Shown here: positions 44,107 to 52,902 of the stretch, in pieces
Numbering within the stretch: position 1 is the stretch's first letter
Layout: the number at the start of each line of letters is the position of its first letter
Assembly: GCA_947502885.1 (NCBI GenBank)
Contig: CANNBP010000010.1
Span: 1-64,000 of the forward strand
Source: an uncultured Aquimarina sp.
GTDB taxonomy: Bacteria > Bacteroidota > Bacteroidia > Flavobacteriales > Flavobacteriaceae
DNA: 64,000 nt
Direction of reading: 5' to 3'
Notes under the pieces: model-generated
The model's input: the letters and a program-made list of their open reading frames with translations, nothing else
The model's database searches: none
Told to the model about the DNA's origin: nothing
Made by a program: the position numbers and the translations under genes

Positions 44107-44478
44107 ATGAAAAAGATTTTACCTCAATTGTTATGTGTGATCGTAGCAATAATCTTGATTCAGACACTTAGATTTAAGTTTACTGCTCATCCCGACAGTG
44201 TGTATATATTCACAAAAGTCGGATTAGAACCCTATGGTCGAATAGGGACAGGAATTGTAGAATTAATAGCTGGAATTTTGCTCATCATTCCAAAAACAGC
44301 GTGGATTGGAGCAATGCTTACTTTGGGTATAATAGGTGGTGCAATTATGATGCACTTAACCAAATTAGGTATCGAAATTAATAATGATGGGGGAACGCTT
44401 TTTATTGTAGCAATTGTAACTTTTGTTTTAAGTGCTATTATTCTTTGGATGAAAAGAAAACAAGTCAAGTTTTTTTAA
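44107..44478 (+). CDS. DoxX-like membrane protein
   Basis: 123 aa with four hydrophobic helices, the DoxX/SURF4 layout: ILPQLLCVIVAIILIQTLRFKF, GRIGTGIVELIAGILLIIP, GAMLTLGIIGGAIMMHLTKLGIE, GTLFIVAIVTFVLSAIILW. The function of the family is not settled; some members take part in redox or thiosulfate metabolism. It precedes the kynurenine operon but is separated from it by a hairpin. Confidence 0.85.
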   Translation: MKKILPQLLCVIVAIILIQTLRFKFTAHPDSVYIFTKVGLEPYGRIGTGIVELIAGILLIIPKTAWIGAMLTLGIIGGAIMMHLTKLGIEINNDGGTLFIVAIVTFVLSAIILWMKRKQVKFF

Positions 44479-44519
44479 ACCTTTAGCGGTTTAGGTCACA
44501 CATTACATACGAACGAATC

Positions 44520-44580
44520 AAAATTCGGTACAAGTTTTAATATAACGTTAAATACTTGTGCCGAATTTTTATTTATTTTA
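44520..44580 (+). terminator. Large inverted repeat between doxX and kynU
   Basis: AAAATTCGGTACAAGT (44520-44535) pairs with ACTTGTGCCGAATTTT (44554-44569), 16 bp with one wobble, around an 18-nt loop, and is followed by T-rich sequence. A terminator is the simplest reading. Because it is only 52 bp from the kynU ATG, the ACAAGT/ACTTGT dyad could also be an operator, for example for the IclR regulator of the operon. Confidence 0.65.
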
Positions 44581-44620
44581 AATTAGTAAAACACTGTTTC
44601 AATTATTAAAACATAGTATA

Positions 44621-45889
44621 ATGTCATTAGGATTAAAAACTGGAGTTGCATATGCCAAAGAGTTAGATGAAAATGATGAACTAAGCTGTTATAGAGATCA
44701 ATTTCATATTCCTAAAGATGGAAATGGTAAGAATTGGATTTATATGTGCGGTAATTCATTAGGTTTACAGCCTAAAACTACAGAGTCGTATATTCAACAA
44801 GAGCTAAAAGATTGGGCTAATTTGGGAGTAGAAGGTCATTTCGAGGCTAAAAACCCCTGGATGCCATATCACGAGTTTTTAACCGACGCTATGGCAAAGA
44901 TAGTAGGAGCAAAGCCTTTAGAAGTGGTGATTATGAATACTTTGACTACGAATTTACATTTGTTAATGGTGTCATTTTACCAACCTACATCGACCAAATA
45001 TAAAATTGTAATCGAAAGTGATGCATTTCCCTCAGATAGATATGCTGTAGAATCTCAATTGCATTTTCATGGATTTGATCATAAAAATGGAGTTATTGAA
45101 TGGAAACCAAGAAAAGGAGAAGAGCTTTTGCGAATAGAAGATTTAGAAGCTATTCTTGATCAACAAGGAGATGAGATTGCATTATTATTAATAGGAGGGG
45201 TTAACTATTATACAGGGCAATATTTAGATCTTAAAACCATATCAAATTTGGGACATGCCAAGGGTTGTATGGTTGGGATAGATTTGGCTCATGGTGTTGG
45301 TAATATACAACCAGAACTACACGAATCCGGAGTGGATTTTGCAGTATGGTGTACATATAAATATCTCAATTCTGGCCCCGGAAGCTTGGGAGGATTGTTT
45401 GTGCATGAAAAACATGCTTACAATAATGATTTAAAACGTTTTTCTGGATGGTGGAGTCATAATAAAAAAACACGTTTTAATATGCGCCAAGAGTTTGATG
45501 TAATGCCGGGAGCAGAGGGGTATCAATTAAGTAATCCCCCAATTTTATCTATGGCAGCTATCAAAGCATCATTAGATATTTTTGAAGAAGTGGGAATGAA
45601 TGCACTAAGAAAAAAATCTGTTGCCTTAACAGGTTATTTAGAATATTTGATAGGCCAAATAGACACAGACAGGATTAAAATAATTACACCTTCAAATCCA
45701 AATGAAAGAGGATGCCAATTGTCTATTCAAGTTAAAAATGCAGATAAAAGTTTACATCAACAGCTTACAGATAAACATATTATTACCGATTGGAGAGAGC
45801 CAGATGTAATTCGTTTTGCACCAGTGCCACTTTATAATAGTTTTGAAGATGTATACAAAATGATAGAAATATTAAAGAAAGCTTTATAA
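44621..45889 (+). CDS. kynU: Kynureninase
   Basis: 422 aa. A fold-type I PLP enzyme. YMCGNSLGLQPKT, GHFEAKNPWMPYHEF, IVIESDAFPSDRYAVESQLHFHG, VGIDLAHGVGNIQPELHESGVDFAVWCTYKYLNSGPGSLGGLFVHEKH (with the PLP-binding Lys in TYKYLN) and RFSGWWSHN are kynureninase signatures. It cleaves 3-hydroxykynurenine to 3-hydroxyanthranilate and alanine. Its TAA overlaps the kmo ATG by one base (TAATG), so translation is coupled. Confidence 0.97.
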   Translation: MSLGLKTGVAYAKELDENDELSCYRDQFHIPKDGNGKNWIYMCGNSLGLQPKTTESYIQQELKDWANLGVEGHFEAKNPWMPYHEFLTDAMAKIVGAKPLEVVIMNTLTTNLHLLMVSFYQPTSTKYKIVIESDAFPSDRYAVESQLHFHGFDHKNGVIEWKPRKGEELLRIEDLEAILDQQGDEIALLLIGGVNYYTGQYLDLKTISNLGHAKGCMVGIDLAHGVGNIQPELHESGVDFAVWCTYKYLNSGPGSLGGLFVHEKHAYNNDLKRFSGWWSHNKKTRFNMRQEFDVMPGAEGYQLSNPPILSMAAIKASLDIFEEVGMNALRKKSVALTGYLEYLIGQIDTDRIKIITPSNPNERGCQLSIQVKNADKSLHQQLTDKHIITDWREPDVIRFAPVPLYNSFEDVYKMIEILKKAL

Positions 45890-47286
45890 TGTCTAGAAAA
45901 GAAAATGTACTTATCATTGGAGCTGGTCTTTGTGGCTCACTCTTAGCGCTTAGACTTGCACAAAGAGGATATAAAGTAACTGTTTATGAAAAAAGACCTG
46001 ATGTTCGAGTAGCTAATTTTTCCTCGGGACGATCGATTAATTTAGCATTGTCTGATCGAGGGTTGAAAGCTATGGAAATGGTCGGTATTGCAGAAAAAGT
46101 AATTCCACTCTGTATCCCAATGTATGGTAGGTTAATGCATGATATTCATGGAGATACTTTTGCTTCAAATTATTCGGGAAGAGATGATGAATATATTAAT
46201 TCTATTTCAAGAGGAGGACTAAATGGTTTATTGCTTACCGAAGCAGAAAAGCATGAAAATGTAACATTGCATTTTAATAAAAAATGTATTTCTGTAGATA
46301 TTGAAGAAGCTAAGGCATCGTTTAAGTGTTATTTAAATAAAGAAGAGTTTACAGTAAATGCAGATGTTATTTTTGGAGCTGATGGAGCCGGATCTGTTCT
46401 TAGAAAGAATTACTACCTCGAAAAGAAGTTTTTATTCAGTTATTCACAGAATTATTTAACTCATGGTTATAAAGAGTTAGAAATTCCGGCTAATAAAGAC
46501 GGAAGTCATAAAATTAGCTCTGCACATTTACATATATGGCCAAGAGGAGAGTATATGCTTATTGCATTGCCAAATTTGGATGGGAGTTTTACTGTAACGT
46601 TGTTTTTGTCATATGAAGAAGGTGAGTATAATTTTAATAACTTGACTACTCCCGAAAAAGTGACAGAATTTTTTAGCACCCAATTTCCTGACGCTTTAGA
46701 ATTAATTCCAGAAATCCATGCTGAGTTTTTTAATAACCCTACAGGAGCCTTAGGTACAATCAAGTGTTCTCCTTGGTCCTATAAAGGAAAGACATTGTTG
46801 ATGGGAGATGCTGCCCATGCTATTGTACCATTTTATGGACAAGGAATGAATGCGTCTTTTGAAGATGTGGTAGTTTTTGATCAAGTCTTAGAACAACATC
46901 GTGGTGATTGGGAGACAACCTTAAAAGCATATCAAAAAGTAAGAAAAGAAGATACAGATGCAATTGCTGATTTGGCAATTGATAATTATTATGAAATGCG
47001 GGATCATGTTGCAAACTCAATCTTTAAACAGAAACGAAAATTAGAAATGGACTTAGAAAAGGGATTTCCAGAAGACTATTTTTCAAAATATTCGATGGTA
47101 ACCTTTAATGAAAAAATGAACTATGCAAAAGCTATGAAAATTGGGAGAGCTCAAGATAAGGCATTGTTAAATCTTATTACAGAAGATGAGATCAGTACCG
47201 AAAGTAATTTAAAGGAGATTTTAAAACAAGTACAAAGAGAAACCAATGAAATCCTTCAAGAAGATAAGGTTGCGGGATTAAAATAA
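45889..47286 (+). CDS. kmo: Kynurenine 3-monooxygenase
   Basis: 465 aa. FAD-binding GxGxxG motif IIGAGLCGSLLALRLAQRGYKVTVYEKRPD at the N-terminus, RSINLALSDRGLKAME (a KMO block), GADGAGSVLRK, and the second FAD motif LLMGDAAHAIVPFYGQGMNASFEDVVVF. It hydroxylates kynurenine at C3 with NADPH and O2. Coupled to kynU. The C-terminus lacks a transmembrane anchor, unlike the eukaryotic enzyme, as expected. Confidence 0.96.
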   Translation: MSRKENVLIIGAGLCGSLLALRLAQRGYKVTVYEKRPDVRVANFSSGRSINLALSDRGLKAMEMVGIAEKVIPLCIPMYGRLMHDIHGDTFASNYSGRDDEYINSISRGGLNGLLLTEAEKHENVTLHFNKKCISVDIEEAKASFKCYLNKEEFTVNADVIFGADGAGSVLRKNYYLEKKFLFSYSQNYLTHGYKELEIPANKDGSHKISSAHLHIWPRGEYMLIALPNLDGSFTVTLFLSYEEGEYNFNNLTTPEKVTEFFSTQFPDALELIPEIHAEFFNNPTGALGTIKCSPWSYKGKTLLMGDAAHAIVPFYGQGMNASFEDVVVFDQVLEQHRGDWETTLKAYQKVRKEDTDAIADLAIDNYYEMRDHVANSIFKQKRKLEMDLEKGFPEDYFSKYSMVTFNEKMNYAKAMKIGRAQDKALLNLITEDEISTESNLKEILKQVQRETNEILQEDKVAGLK

Positions 47287-47326
47287 AAAAGGGTAAGCTT
47301 GAGCAAATTTTAATAATTTAAATATC

Positions 47327-47743
47327 ATGAACAAAGGAAAATTAATAGAAGGAAAGGCAATTCCAAGAGGTAAGTTTCCTCATGTAAAAAGAGTTGGGGA
47401 TTTTATATACGTTTCAGGTACAAGTTCTAGAAAGCCAGATAATACATTTGAAGGAGTTGAGGTTGATGAGTTTGGTACAACCAATTTGGATATTAAACTA
47501 CAGACAAAAGCAGTTTTAGAAAATATTAATGATATTTTAAAAGAAGAAGGTGCTAGCTTAAAAGATGTTGTAGATATTACTTCTTTTTTGGTAAACATGA
47601 ATGATTTTGGAGGTTATAATGCAGTATATGCTCAATATTTTGATTATACAGGACCTACAAGGACAACAGTAGCTGTTCATCAGTTACCGCATCCACATTT
47701 ATTAATAGAAATTAAAGCAGTAGCTTATAAGAAAAAAGGTTAA
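47327..47743 (+). CDS. RidA-family 2-aminomuconate deaminase
   Basis: 138 aa. RidA fold: GKAIPRGKFPHVKRVGDFIYVSGTSSRKPDNTF, TKAVLENINDILKEEGASLKDVVDITSFLVNMNDFGGYNAVYAQYF, TGPTRTTVAVHQLPHPHLLIEIKAVAY with the substrate Arg in PTRTT. The N-terminal and HPHLL features and operon position match the AmnD/NbaF-type deaminases, which convert 2-aminomuconate to 4-oxalocrotonate with release of ammonia. Distinct from the lipoprotein RidA at 23109. Confidence 0.87.
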   Translation: MNKGKLIEGKAIPRGKFPHVKRVGDFIYVSGTSSRKPDNTFEGVEVDEFGTTNLDIKLQTKAVLENINDILKEEGASLKDVVDITSFLVNMNDFGGYNAVYAQYFDYTGPTRTTVAVHQLPHPHLLIEIKAVAYKKKG

Positions 47744-47771
47744 TAGGTTTTAGATTGTTTAAAATAAATTT

Positions 47772-48539
47772 ATGGATAACGCCGAGGATAAAAAAATTCT
47801 AAATACTTCAGTAGAAAAAGCATTCAAGATTTTGGATTGTTTTTCTATGGAAAAAATAGAATTAGGTGTTACCGAAATAGCTAATCAGATAGGAACTAAC
47901 AAAAGTGTAGTGTATAGAATGTTGGCTACAATGGATGCGCTCAACGTTATTCAACAAAATCCAGAAAACGGAAAGTATAGATTAGGTCTTAAACTCTTTG
48001 AACTAAGTCAAAAGGTAAGCATACATAAAAATTTTATCTCAAAAGCAAAACCTTATATGGAGGATTTGGTCAAGCGGGCTGGTGAAACTGCGCATTTGGC
48101 GATATACAAGAATCAAAAAGTATATTTTTTGGATAAGGTGGTTGGGAGGCATGATTTACAAATAAACTCACAAATAGGAACAGAAAAACCTTTGCATTGT
48201 ACAGGTTTAGGAAAAGTAATGCTGGCTTTTGCAGAACCGCACTTTGAAAAGGTAATTGATAACATTAATCTTGAAAGGATTACAACAAATACAATAACTC
48301 AGAAAATTAAATTAAAACAAGAGATAAGGCGTATTAAAAAAGAAGGATTCGCTCTTGATTTAGAAGAAAATGAAATTGGATTGGTTTGTGTTGCAGTTCC
48401 CGTTTTTGATGCTAAAGGAAAGTGTATCGCAGCTATAAGTACTTCTGGCCCTTCTGCAAGATTTAATAAAAATGAAATACAAACCTATACTGGTGATTTA
48501 AAATATACAGCAAACCAATTAAAACATATTTTTAGCTAA
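47772..48539 (+). CDS. IclR-family transcriptional regulator of the kynurenine operon
   Basis: 255 aa. An N-terminal winged HTH (VEKAFKILDCFSMEKIELGVTEIANQIGTNKSVVYRMLATMDALNVIQQNPENGKYRLG, residues about 14-72) is followed by the IclR effector domain (AHLAIYKNQKVYFLDKV, HCTGLGKVMLAF, EEGFALD-type ...KEGFALDLEENEIGLVCVAVPVF, AAISTSGPSARF). It lies inside the catabolic operon, between the deaminase and dehydrogenase genes. It probably senses a pathway intermediate and controls the operon. The operator has not been identified; the dyad before kynU is a candidate. Confidence 0.9.
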   Translation: MDNAEDKKILNTSVEKAFKILDCFSMEKIELGVTEIANQIGTNKSVVYRMLATMDALNVIQQNPENGKYRLGLKLFELSQKVSIHKNFISKAKPYMEDLVKRAGETAHLAIYKNQKVYFLDKVVGRHDLQINSQIGTEKPLHCTGLGKVMLAFAEPHFEKVIDNINLERITTNTITQKIKLKQEIRRIKKEGFALDLEENEIGLVCVAVPVFDAKGKCIAAISTSGPSARFNKNEIQTYTGDLKYTANQLKHIFS

Positions 48540-48557
48540 ACGACGAAAACATGTGCA

Positions 48558-50000
48558 ATGAAAAAGATTGAAAACTATATTGATGGAAAGTATATTGCTC
48601 CTATTAAAAATAATTGGCTGGATAATTATAATCCAGCTAAGGGTGAGGTATATAGTCAAATTCCTGATTCATCTTCAGAAGATATAGAATTGGCTTATAA
48701 AGCGGCATCTAATGCTTTTTTAAGTTGGTCAGCAACTTCATTACAAGAACGTAGCACAATTTTACTCAAGATAGCGAAACTTATAAAAGAGAATTTAGAA
48801 GAATTAGCAATTGCAGAGGCGATTGATAATGGAAAACCTTTAACCCTAGCACGAAGTGTTGATATTCCTAGAGCATCAGATAATTTTCAATTTTTTGCAC
48901 ATGCAATAACACAATTCGCTAGTGAGGCGCATGAAAGTAGCGGTTTTAATGCGATTAACTTTACGTTAAGGCATCCCATTGGGGTTGTAGGGTGTATTTC
49001 TCCTTGGAATTTGCCACTTTATTTATTTACTTGGAAGATAGCTCCGGCACTTGCTGCAGGTAATACGGTAATAGCAAAACCGAGTGAAATTACACCTATG
49101 ACCGCATACTTGCTAGGCGAGATATGTACCAAAGCAGGATTGCCTAAGGGAGTTTTAAATATTGTTCATGGATTGGGGGCTAAAGCTGGTCAGGCCATTG
49201 TAGCACATCCACAAGTAAAAGCTATCTCTTTTACAGGAGGAACAGTGACAGGCGCACATATTGCCAAAATAGCAGCACCCTTATTCAAGAAACTATCACT
49301 TGAACTTGGAGGAAAAAACCCAAACCTCATCTTTGCTGATTGTGATTATGATCGTATGCTTGAGACAACACTTAAATCCTCATTTTCTAATCAAGGTCAA
49401 ATCTGTTTATGTGGTTCTCGTATTCTTGTAGAAAAAAGTATATACGAAAGATTTAAGAATGATTTTATAGCCAAAACAAAGGCATTAAAAATAGGACAAC
49501 CTCTTGATAAAGATACAAATATAGGAGCATTAGTATCAAAGCCTCATTTAGAAAAAGTGAAAAGATATATTGATGATGCAAATGCAGAAGGAGGTAAGGT
49601 TCTTTGTGGAGGAGAATATGTAACCATTGTAGATCATAAAAAAGGATATTATTTACAACCCACTATAATTGAAGTTAGCGATCCTCGATGTAGATTGGTT
49701 CAAGAAGAGATATTTGGCCCTGTGGTTACTATCATGCCTTTTGATAATGATGAAGAAGCACTAGAGTTAGCTAATGATGTTAGATACGGATTATCTTGTA
49801 CGATTTGGACCAATAATTTAAATAGAAGTATGAAAATGGCAAAACACATTGATGCAGGTATTGTTTGGGTAAATACTTGGATGATGCGTGATCTTAGAAC
49901 ACCTTTTGGAGGGATAAAGGATTCTGGAGTAGGTCGAGAGGGTGGTTTTGAAGCTTTACGTTTTTTTACAGAGCCTAAAAATGTATGTATACAATACTAG
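48558..50000 (+). CDS. 2-aminomuconic 6-semialdehyde dehydrogenase
   Basis: 480 aa. An ALDH-superfamily enzyme: HPIGVVGCISPWNLPLYLFTWKIAPALAAGNTVIAKPSEITP, FTGGTVTGAHIAKIAAPLFKKLSLELGGKNPNLIF and the catalytic Cys in SFSNQGQICLCGSRI. The QEEIFGPVVTIMPFD block and EPKNVCIQ C-terminus follow. The placement with haaO, ACMSD and the deaminase identifies it as the AMSDH/NbaE step, oxidising 2-aminomuconate semialdehyde to 2-aminomuconate with NAD. Confidence 0.9.
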   Translation: MKKIENYIDGKYIAPIKNNWLDNYNPAKGEVYSQIPDSSSEDIELAYKAASNAFLSWSATSLQERSTILLKIAKLIKENLEELAIAEAIDNGKPLTLARSVDIPRASDNFQFFAHAITQFASEAHESSGFNAINFTLRHPIGVVGCISPWNLPLYLFTWKIAPALAAGNTVIAKPSEITPMTAYLLGEICTKAGLPKGVLNIVHGLGAKAGQAIVAHPQVKAISFTGGTVTGAHIAKIAAPLFKKLSLELGGKNPNLIFADCDYDRMLETTLKSSFSNQGQICLCGSRILVEKSIYERFKNDFIAKTKALKIGQPLDKDTNIGALVSKPHLEKVKRYIDDANAEGGKVLCGGEYVTIVDHKKGYYLQPTIIEVSDPRCRLVQEEIFGPVVTIMPFDNDEEALELANDVRYGLSCTIWTNNLNRSMKMAKHIDAGIVWVNTWMMRDLRTPFGGIKDSGVGREGGFEALRFFTEPKNVCIQY

Positions 50001-50016
50001 GATTAATATCTATATA

Positions 50017-50032
50017 ACCCCTCATTTGGGGT
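50017..50032 (+). terminator. Small hairpin inside the kynurenine operon
   Basis: ACCCC (50017-50021) pairs with GGGGT (50028-50032) around TCATTT, 17 bp after the dehydrogenase stop. Without a T-run it may be an mRNA processing or partial termination site between the dehydrogenase and SDR genes. Confidence 0.35.
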
Positions 50033-50123
50033 ATGATTTTATGAGAGTTACTTCTAAGTAAAATAACCAGAATGTAACATTAAGCATGTAAAAGTGTAGT
50101 TAGAATATAAACTAAACGGTATA

Positions 50124-50903
50124 ATGAATTTAGATCTTACGAACAAAAATGCATTGGTTTGCGGTAGTACACAAGGGATAGGAAAAGCTTCTGCCAAGCA
50201 ATTAGCTAGAATGGGAGCAAATATTACTCTTGTGGCTAGAAATGAAGAAAAACTTAAACAAGTGCTTACAGAGTTGTCTGTAAGTCAGGAACAATCCCAT
50301 AAGTATATTGTTGCGGATTTTAAGAATCCTGAAGATCTAAAACATAAGATTTCTTCAGAACAGAAAGTATATCATATTTTGATTAACAATACAGGAGGCC
50401 CAGCAGGAGGTCCTGTATTTACAGCTTCATTAGAAGAATTTACAGATGCTTTTGCACAACACTTAAAGTGTAATCATGTCTTGGTACAGAGTGTAGCACC
50501 AGGAATGAAAAATGAAGGGTATGGGAGAATAATTAATATTATTTCTACCTCAGTAAAACAACCCCTTAATGGTTTAGGGGTATCTAATACAATTCGAGGT
50601 GCTGTGGCTAACTGGTCCAAAACAATGGCAAACGAACTAGGAGAGTTTGGAATAACAGTTAATAATGTACTTCCTGGAGCGACTGCAACAGAGAGGTTAA
50701 ATGAAATTATTGAAAATAAAGCTAATAAAACTGGGAAATCAATAGAAGAAGTTGCTAACTTGATGAAAAAAGAAGTGCCTGCAAAACGTTTTGCACAACC
50801 AGAAGAAGTAGCAAATGCTGTTGCATTTTTAGCTTCTGAGGCTGCTTCTTATATTAACGGAATCAATGTTCCTGTTGATGGAGGAAGAACAAAGTCATTA
50901 TAG
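50124..50903 (+). CDS. SDR-family oxidoreductase in kynurenine operon
   Basis: 259 aa. The NAD(P)-binding region is NALVCGSTQGIGKASAKQLARMGANITLVARNEEKL. NNTGGPAGG replaces the classical NNAG. In place of the classical YxxxK, the aligned segment GLGVSNTIRGAVANWSKTMANELGEFGITVNNVLPG has no Tyr before the Lys, so catalysis may differ. VDGGRTKSL is at the C-terminus. It resembles the atypical SDR branch with QPLNGLGVSNTIR. Its role in tryptophan breakdown is not established; a reduction of an unstable muconate intermediate is possible. Confidence 0.82.
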   Translation: MNLDLTNKNALVCGSTQGIGKASAKQLARMGANITLVARNEEKLKQVLTELSVSQEQSHKYIVADFKNPEDLKHKISSEQKVYHILINNTGGPAGGPVFTASLEEFTDAFAQHLKCNHVLVQSVAPGMKNEGYGRIINIISTSVKQPLNGLGVSNTIRGAVANWSKTMANELGEFGITVNNVLPGATATERLNEIIENKANKTGKSIEEVANLMKKEVPAKRFAQPEEVANAVAFLASEAASYINGINVPVDGGRTKSL

Positions 50904-50924
50904 TTAACTATTTGTTATTATAAA

Positions 50925-50999
50925 ATGACAGTTAAAATAATTAAATTTAAAGAAGCTAGAGAGTTTTGTTCTCAATGGCGGTTAGATAAAGATTTTTAA
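50925..50999 (+). CDS. Possible 24-aa micro-ORF between SDR and dioxygenase genes
   Basis: ATG to TAA encodes MTVKIIKFKEAREFCSQWRL plus four residues. It has balanced composition and includes Cys and Trp. It fills most of the 108-bp spacer. It may be a chance frame, a remnant of a deleted gene, or a leader-type peptide containing a Trp codon in a tryptophan-catabolic operon. No second copy is available for comparison. Confidence 0.2.
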   Translation: MTVKIIKFKEAREFCSQWRLDKDF

Positions 51000-51011
51000 T
51001 AAAATAAGTAC

Positions 51012-51539
51012 ATGAGTAATTTAGTTTCACCATTAAATTTTAAGGCTTGGATAGAAGAACATCGTCATTTGTTAAAACCGCCTGTAGGTAACAAATGTGT
51101 GTGGGAAAACGGAGATTTTATAGTAATGGTTGTAGGAGGGCCTAATAATAGAAAAGATTATCACTATAATGAGACTCCAGAGTTTTTCTATCAAGTAGAG
51201 GGAGATATCGTATTAAAGATAATTGATAATGGAGTCCCTAAAGATGTCCATATTAAAGAAGGAGAAATATATTTATTGCCTCCAAAAATACCGCATTCTC
51301 CACAACGAGGACCAAATACTGTTGGGTTGGTTATAGAGTATCCTAGAGCCGAAAAAATGATGGATGCATTAGAATGGTATTGTGAAACCTGTAATGAACA
51401 ATTATATCGAGAAGAATTTGCTTTGGATAATATAGAAACTGATATGCCAATTATTTTTGATACTTATTATAATGACAAAGATAAATGTACATGTGCTAGT
51501 TGTGGAGATGTAATGGATGCTCCTCAAAAGAAAAATTAA
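51012..51539 (+). CDS. 3-hydroxyanthranilate 3,4-dioxygenase
   Basis: 175 aa. A cupin with the HAO block GGPNNRKDYHYNETPEFFYQVEGDIVLKI and LPPKIPHSPQRGPNTVGLVIE. The C-terminus has the CETCNEQLYREEF and CTCASCGD cysteine pairs, which form the rubredoxin-like second iron site of the bacterial enzyme. It opens 3-hydroxyanthranilate to 2-amino-3-carboxymuconate semialdehyde (ACMS). The next gene removes the carboxylate. Confidence 0.95.
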   Translation: MSNLVSPLNFKAWIEEHRHLLKPPVGNKCVWENGDFIVMVVGGPNNRKDYHYNETPEFFYQVEGDIVLKIIDNGVPKDVHIKEGEIYLLPPKIPHSPQRGPNTVGLVIEYPRAEKMMDALEWYCETCNEQLYREEFALDNIETDMPIIFDTYYNDKDKCTCASCGDVMDAPQKKN

Positions 51540-51590
51540 AAATAAGAATGGCGGTAATCAAGTATAAATAATTTAGGAAAGATAAGGATT

Positions 51591-52691
51591 ATGAAAAGAA
51601 AGCTAAGAATAAACGGACATTCACATCTATTACCTTACCCAGAAGAAATTCCTCAATTCATGAAAGATAAGGAAATTTTTTGGGTTGATGATGAACGAAA
51701 ATATATGTTACAAAAAGGTTGGAAACGTCCCGTTACACATTCTAGTTTTTTCTTAGATGACAAGCTCGAATGGATGGAGCATTTTAATATTGATCATGCC
51801 GTAGTATTAAATTTATCACAGTTATATGGTAATGGGTTGCGTCTTGAAGAAATGAAACATGCTTTACGCTTTCAAAATGATTTTAATGCCCGTATTCAAC
51901 ATGATAATCCAGATAAGTTTACTTGTGGTTTTGTCGTGCACCCAGGATTTATTAATGGAGCATTATGGGAAATGGAGCGTTGTGTAGAGGAATTAGGAAT
52001 GAAAGTACTTTGTCTTCCTACACATTTTATGGATTCGATAGGACAGTGGCGGTGTATTTTTGATGAAGAAAATGATCCTATTTTTGAATTGGCAGATAAA
52101 TATAAATTGGCAATAGAAGTACACCCATATGACGGTGATAAAATGATCAAGTTAGAGAATGTGGCATGGCGTTTTCATTTGGTATGGATGCTGGCACAAT
52201 GTGGAGATGCATATCACTTTTATACTCTAAATGGTATGCAAGAGAGATATCCAAATATAAGAACTTGTTTTGCTCATGGAGGGCAATTAGCACAAATGAA
52301 CTTAGGAAGACGAATTCAAGGATTTGATGGAAGACCCGATTTATTTAAAGGAAAACAACATCCCAGAAAAGCAGTAGGGCATCCAAATATATATTTTGAT
52401 ACATTGGTACATGATACAGATTCTCTAAAACTTACTGTCGAACGACAAGGAAGTAGTCAGGTACTTATGGGGTTAGATGATCCTTATCCTTTGGGAGAGA
52501 TGGAAAGTGCTCCTCAATCATCGTATCCAGGTAAGATTCTTGATTTGGCTCTTGAACGAGATATTATAAACCAAACAGAATATGATGAGATATGGGATGA
52601 TAATGTACTGCAATGGTTGTTTGGAGATGATAAAGAAGCCAAAGAAGATCTTACTAATAAAATACTGGGAGAAAAAGTAAAAATAAAGTAA
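51591..52691 (+). CDS. ACMS decarboxylase (amidohydrolase family)
   Basis: 366 aa. Amidohydrolase TIM-barrel with the metal motif GHSHLLP (residues about 9-15), EVHPYDG, CFAHGGQLAQMNLGRR and the terminal Asp in LMGLDDPYPLGEMES. This matches 2-amino-3-carboxymuconate-6-semialdehyde decarboxylase, a Zn enzyme that diverts ACMS from quinolinate/NAD synthesis towards full degradation. It is slightly longer than many ACMSD proteins (about 335 aa). Last gene of the operon; a structured hairpin follows. Confidence 0.92.
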   Translation: MKRKLRINGHSHLLPYPEEIPQFMKDKEIFWVDDERKYMLQKGWKRPVTHSSFFLDDKLEWMEHFNIDHAVVLNLSQLYGNGLRLEEMKHALRFQNDFNARIQHDNPDKFTCGFVVHPGFINGALWEMERCVEELGMKVLCLPTHFMDSIGQWRCIFDEENDPIFELADKYKLAIEVHPYDGDKMIKLENVAWRFHLVWMLAQCGDAYHFYTLNGMQERYPNIRTCFAHGGQLAQMNLGRRIQGFDGRPDLFKGKQHPRKAVGHPNIYFDTLVHDTDSLKLTVERQGSSQVLMGLDDPYPLGEMESAPQSSYPGKILDLALERDIINQTEYDEIWDDNVLQWLFGDDKEAKEDLTNKILGEKVKIK

Positions 52692-52794
52692 TGCATTGAT
52701 TATATAGAGATTTTGTAGCTTATTAAGTAGCTCTTTATCCTTTTTGTATTTGTATAACGAATAATGATTAGAATACTTAATAGTAAATAGGCAA

Positions 52795-52841
52795 AAAGAC
52801 AATTTGTAAATGGGCGATTTACCTAGTTATAAATTGTCTTT
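52795..52841 (+). terminator. Nested hairpin after the kynurenine operon
   Basis: AAAGACAATTT (52795-52805) pairs with AAATTGTCTTT (52831-52841), and inside it GTAAAT (52806-52811) pairs with ATTTAC (52817-52822) around GGGCG. The outer stem has 11 perfect pairs. There is only a short T-run, so it could be a terminator or a 3'-end stabiliser. Confidence 0.65.
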
Positions 52842-52902
52842 AATTCGAAATTAGTGAGGTTAAATTTCCTTAAAACACCTAATTTTACAAAAAAGTTAAG
52901 AT

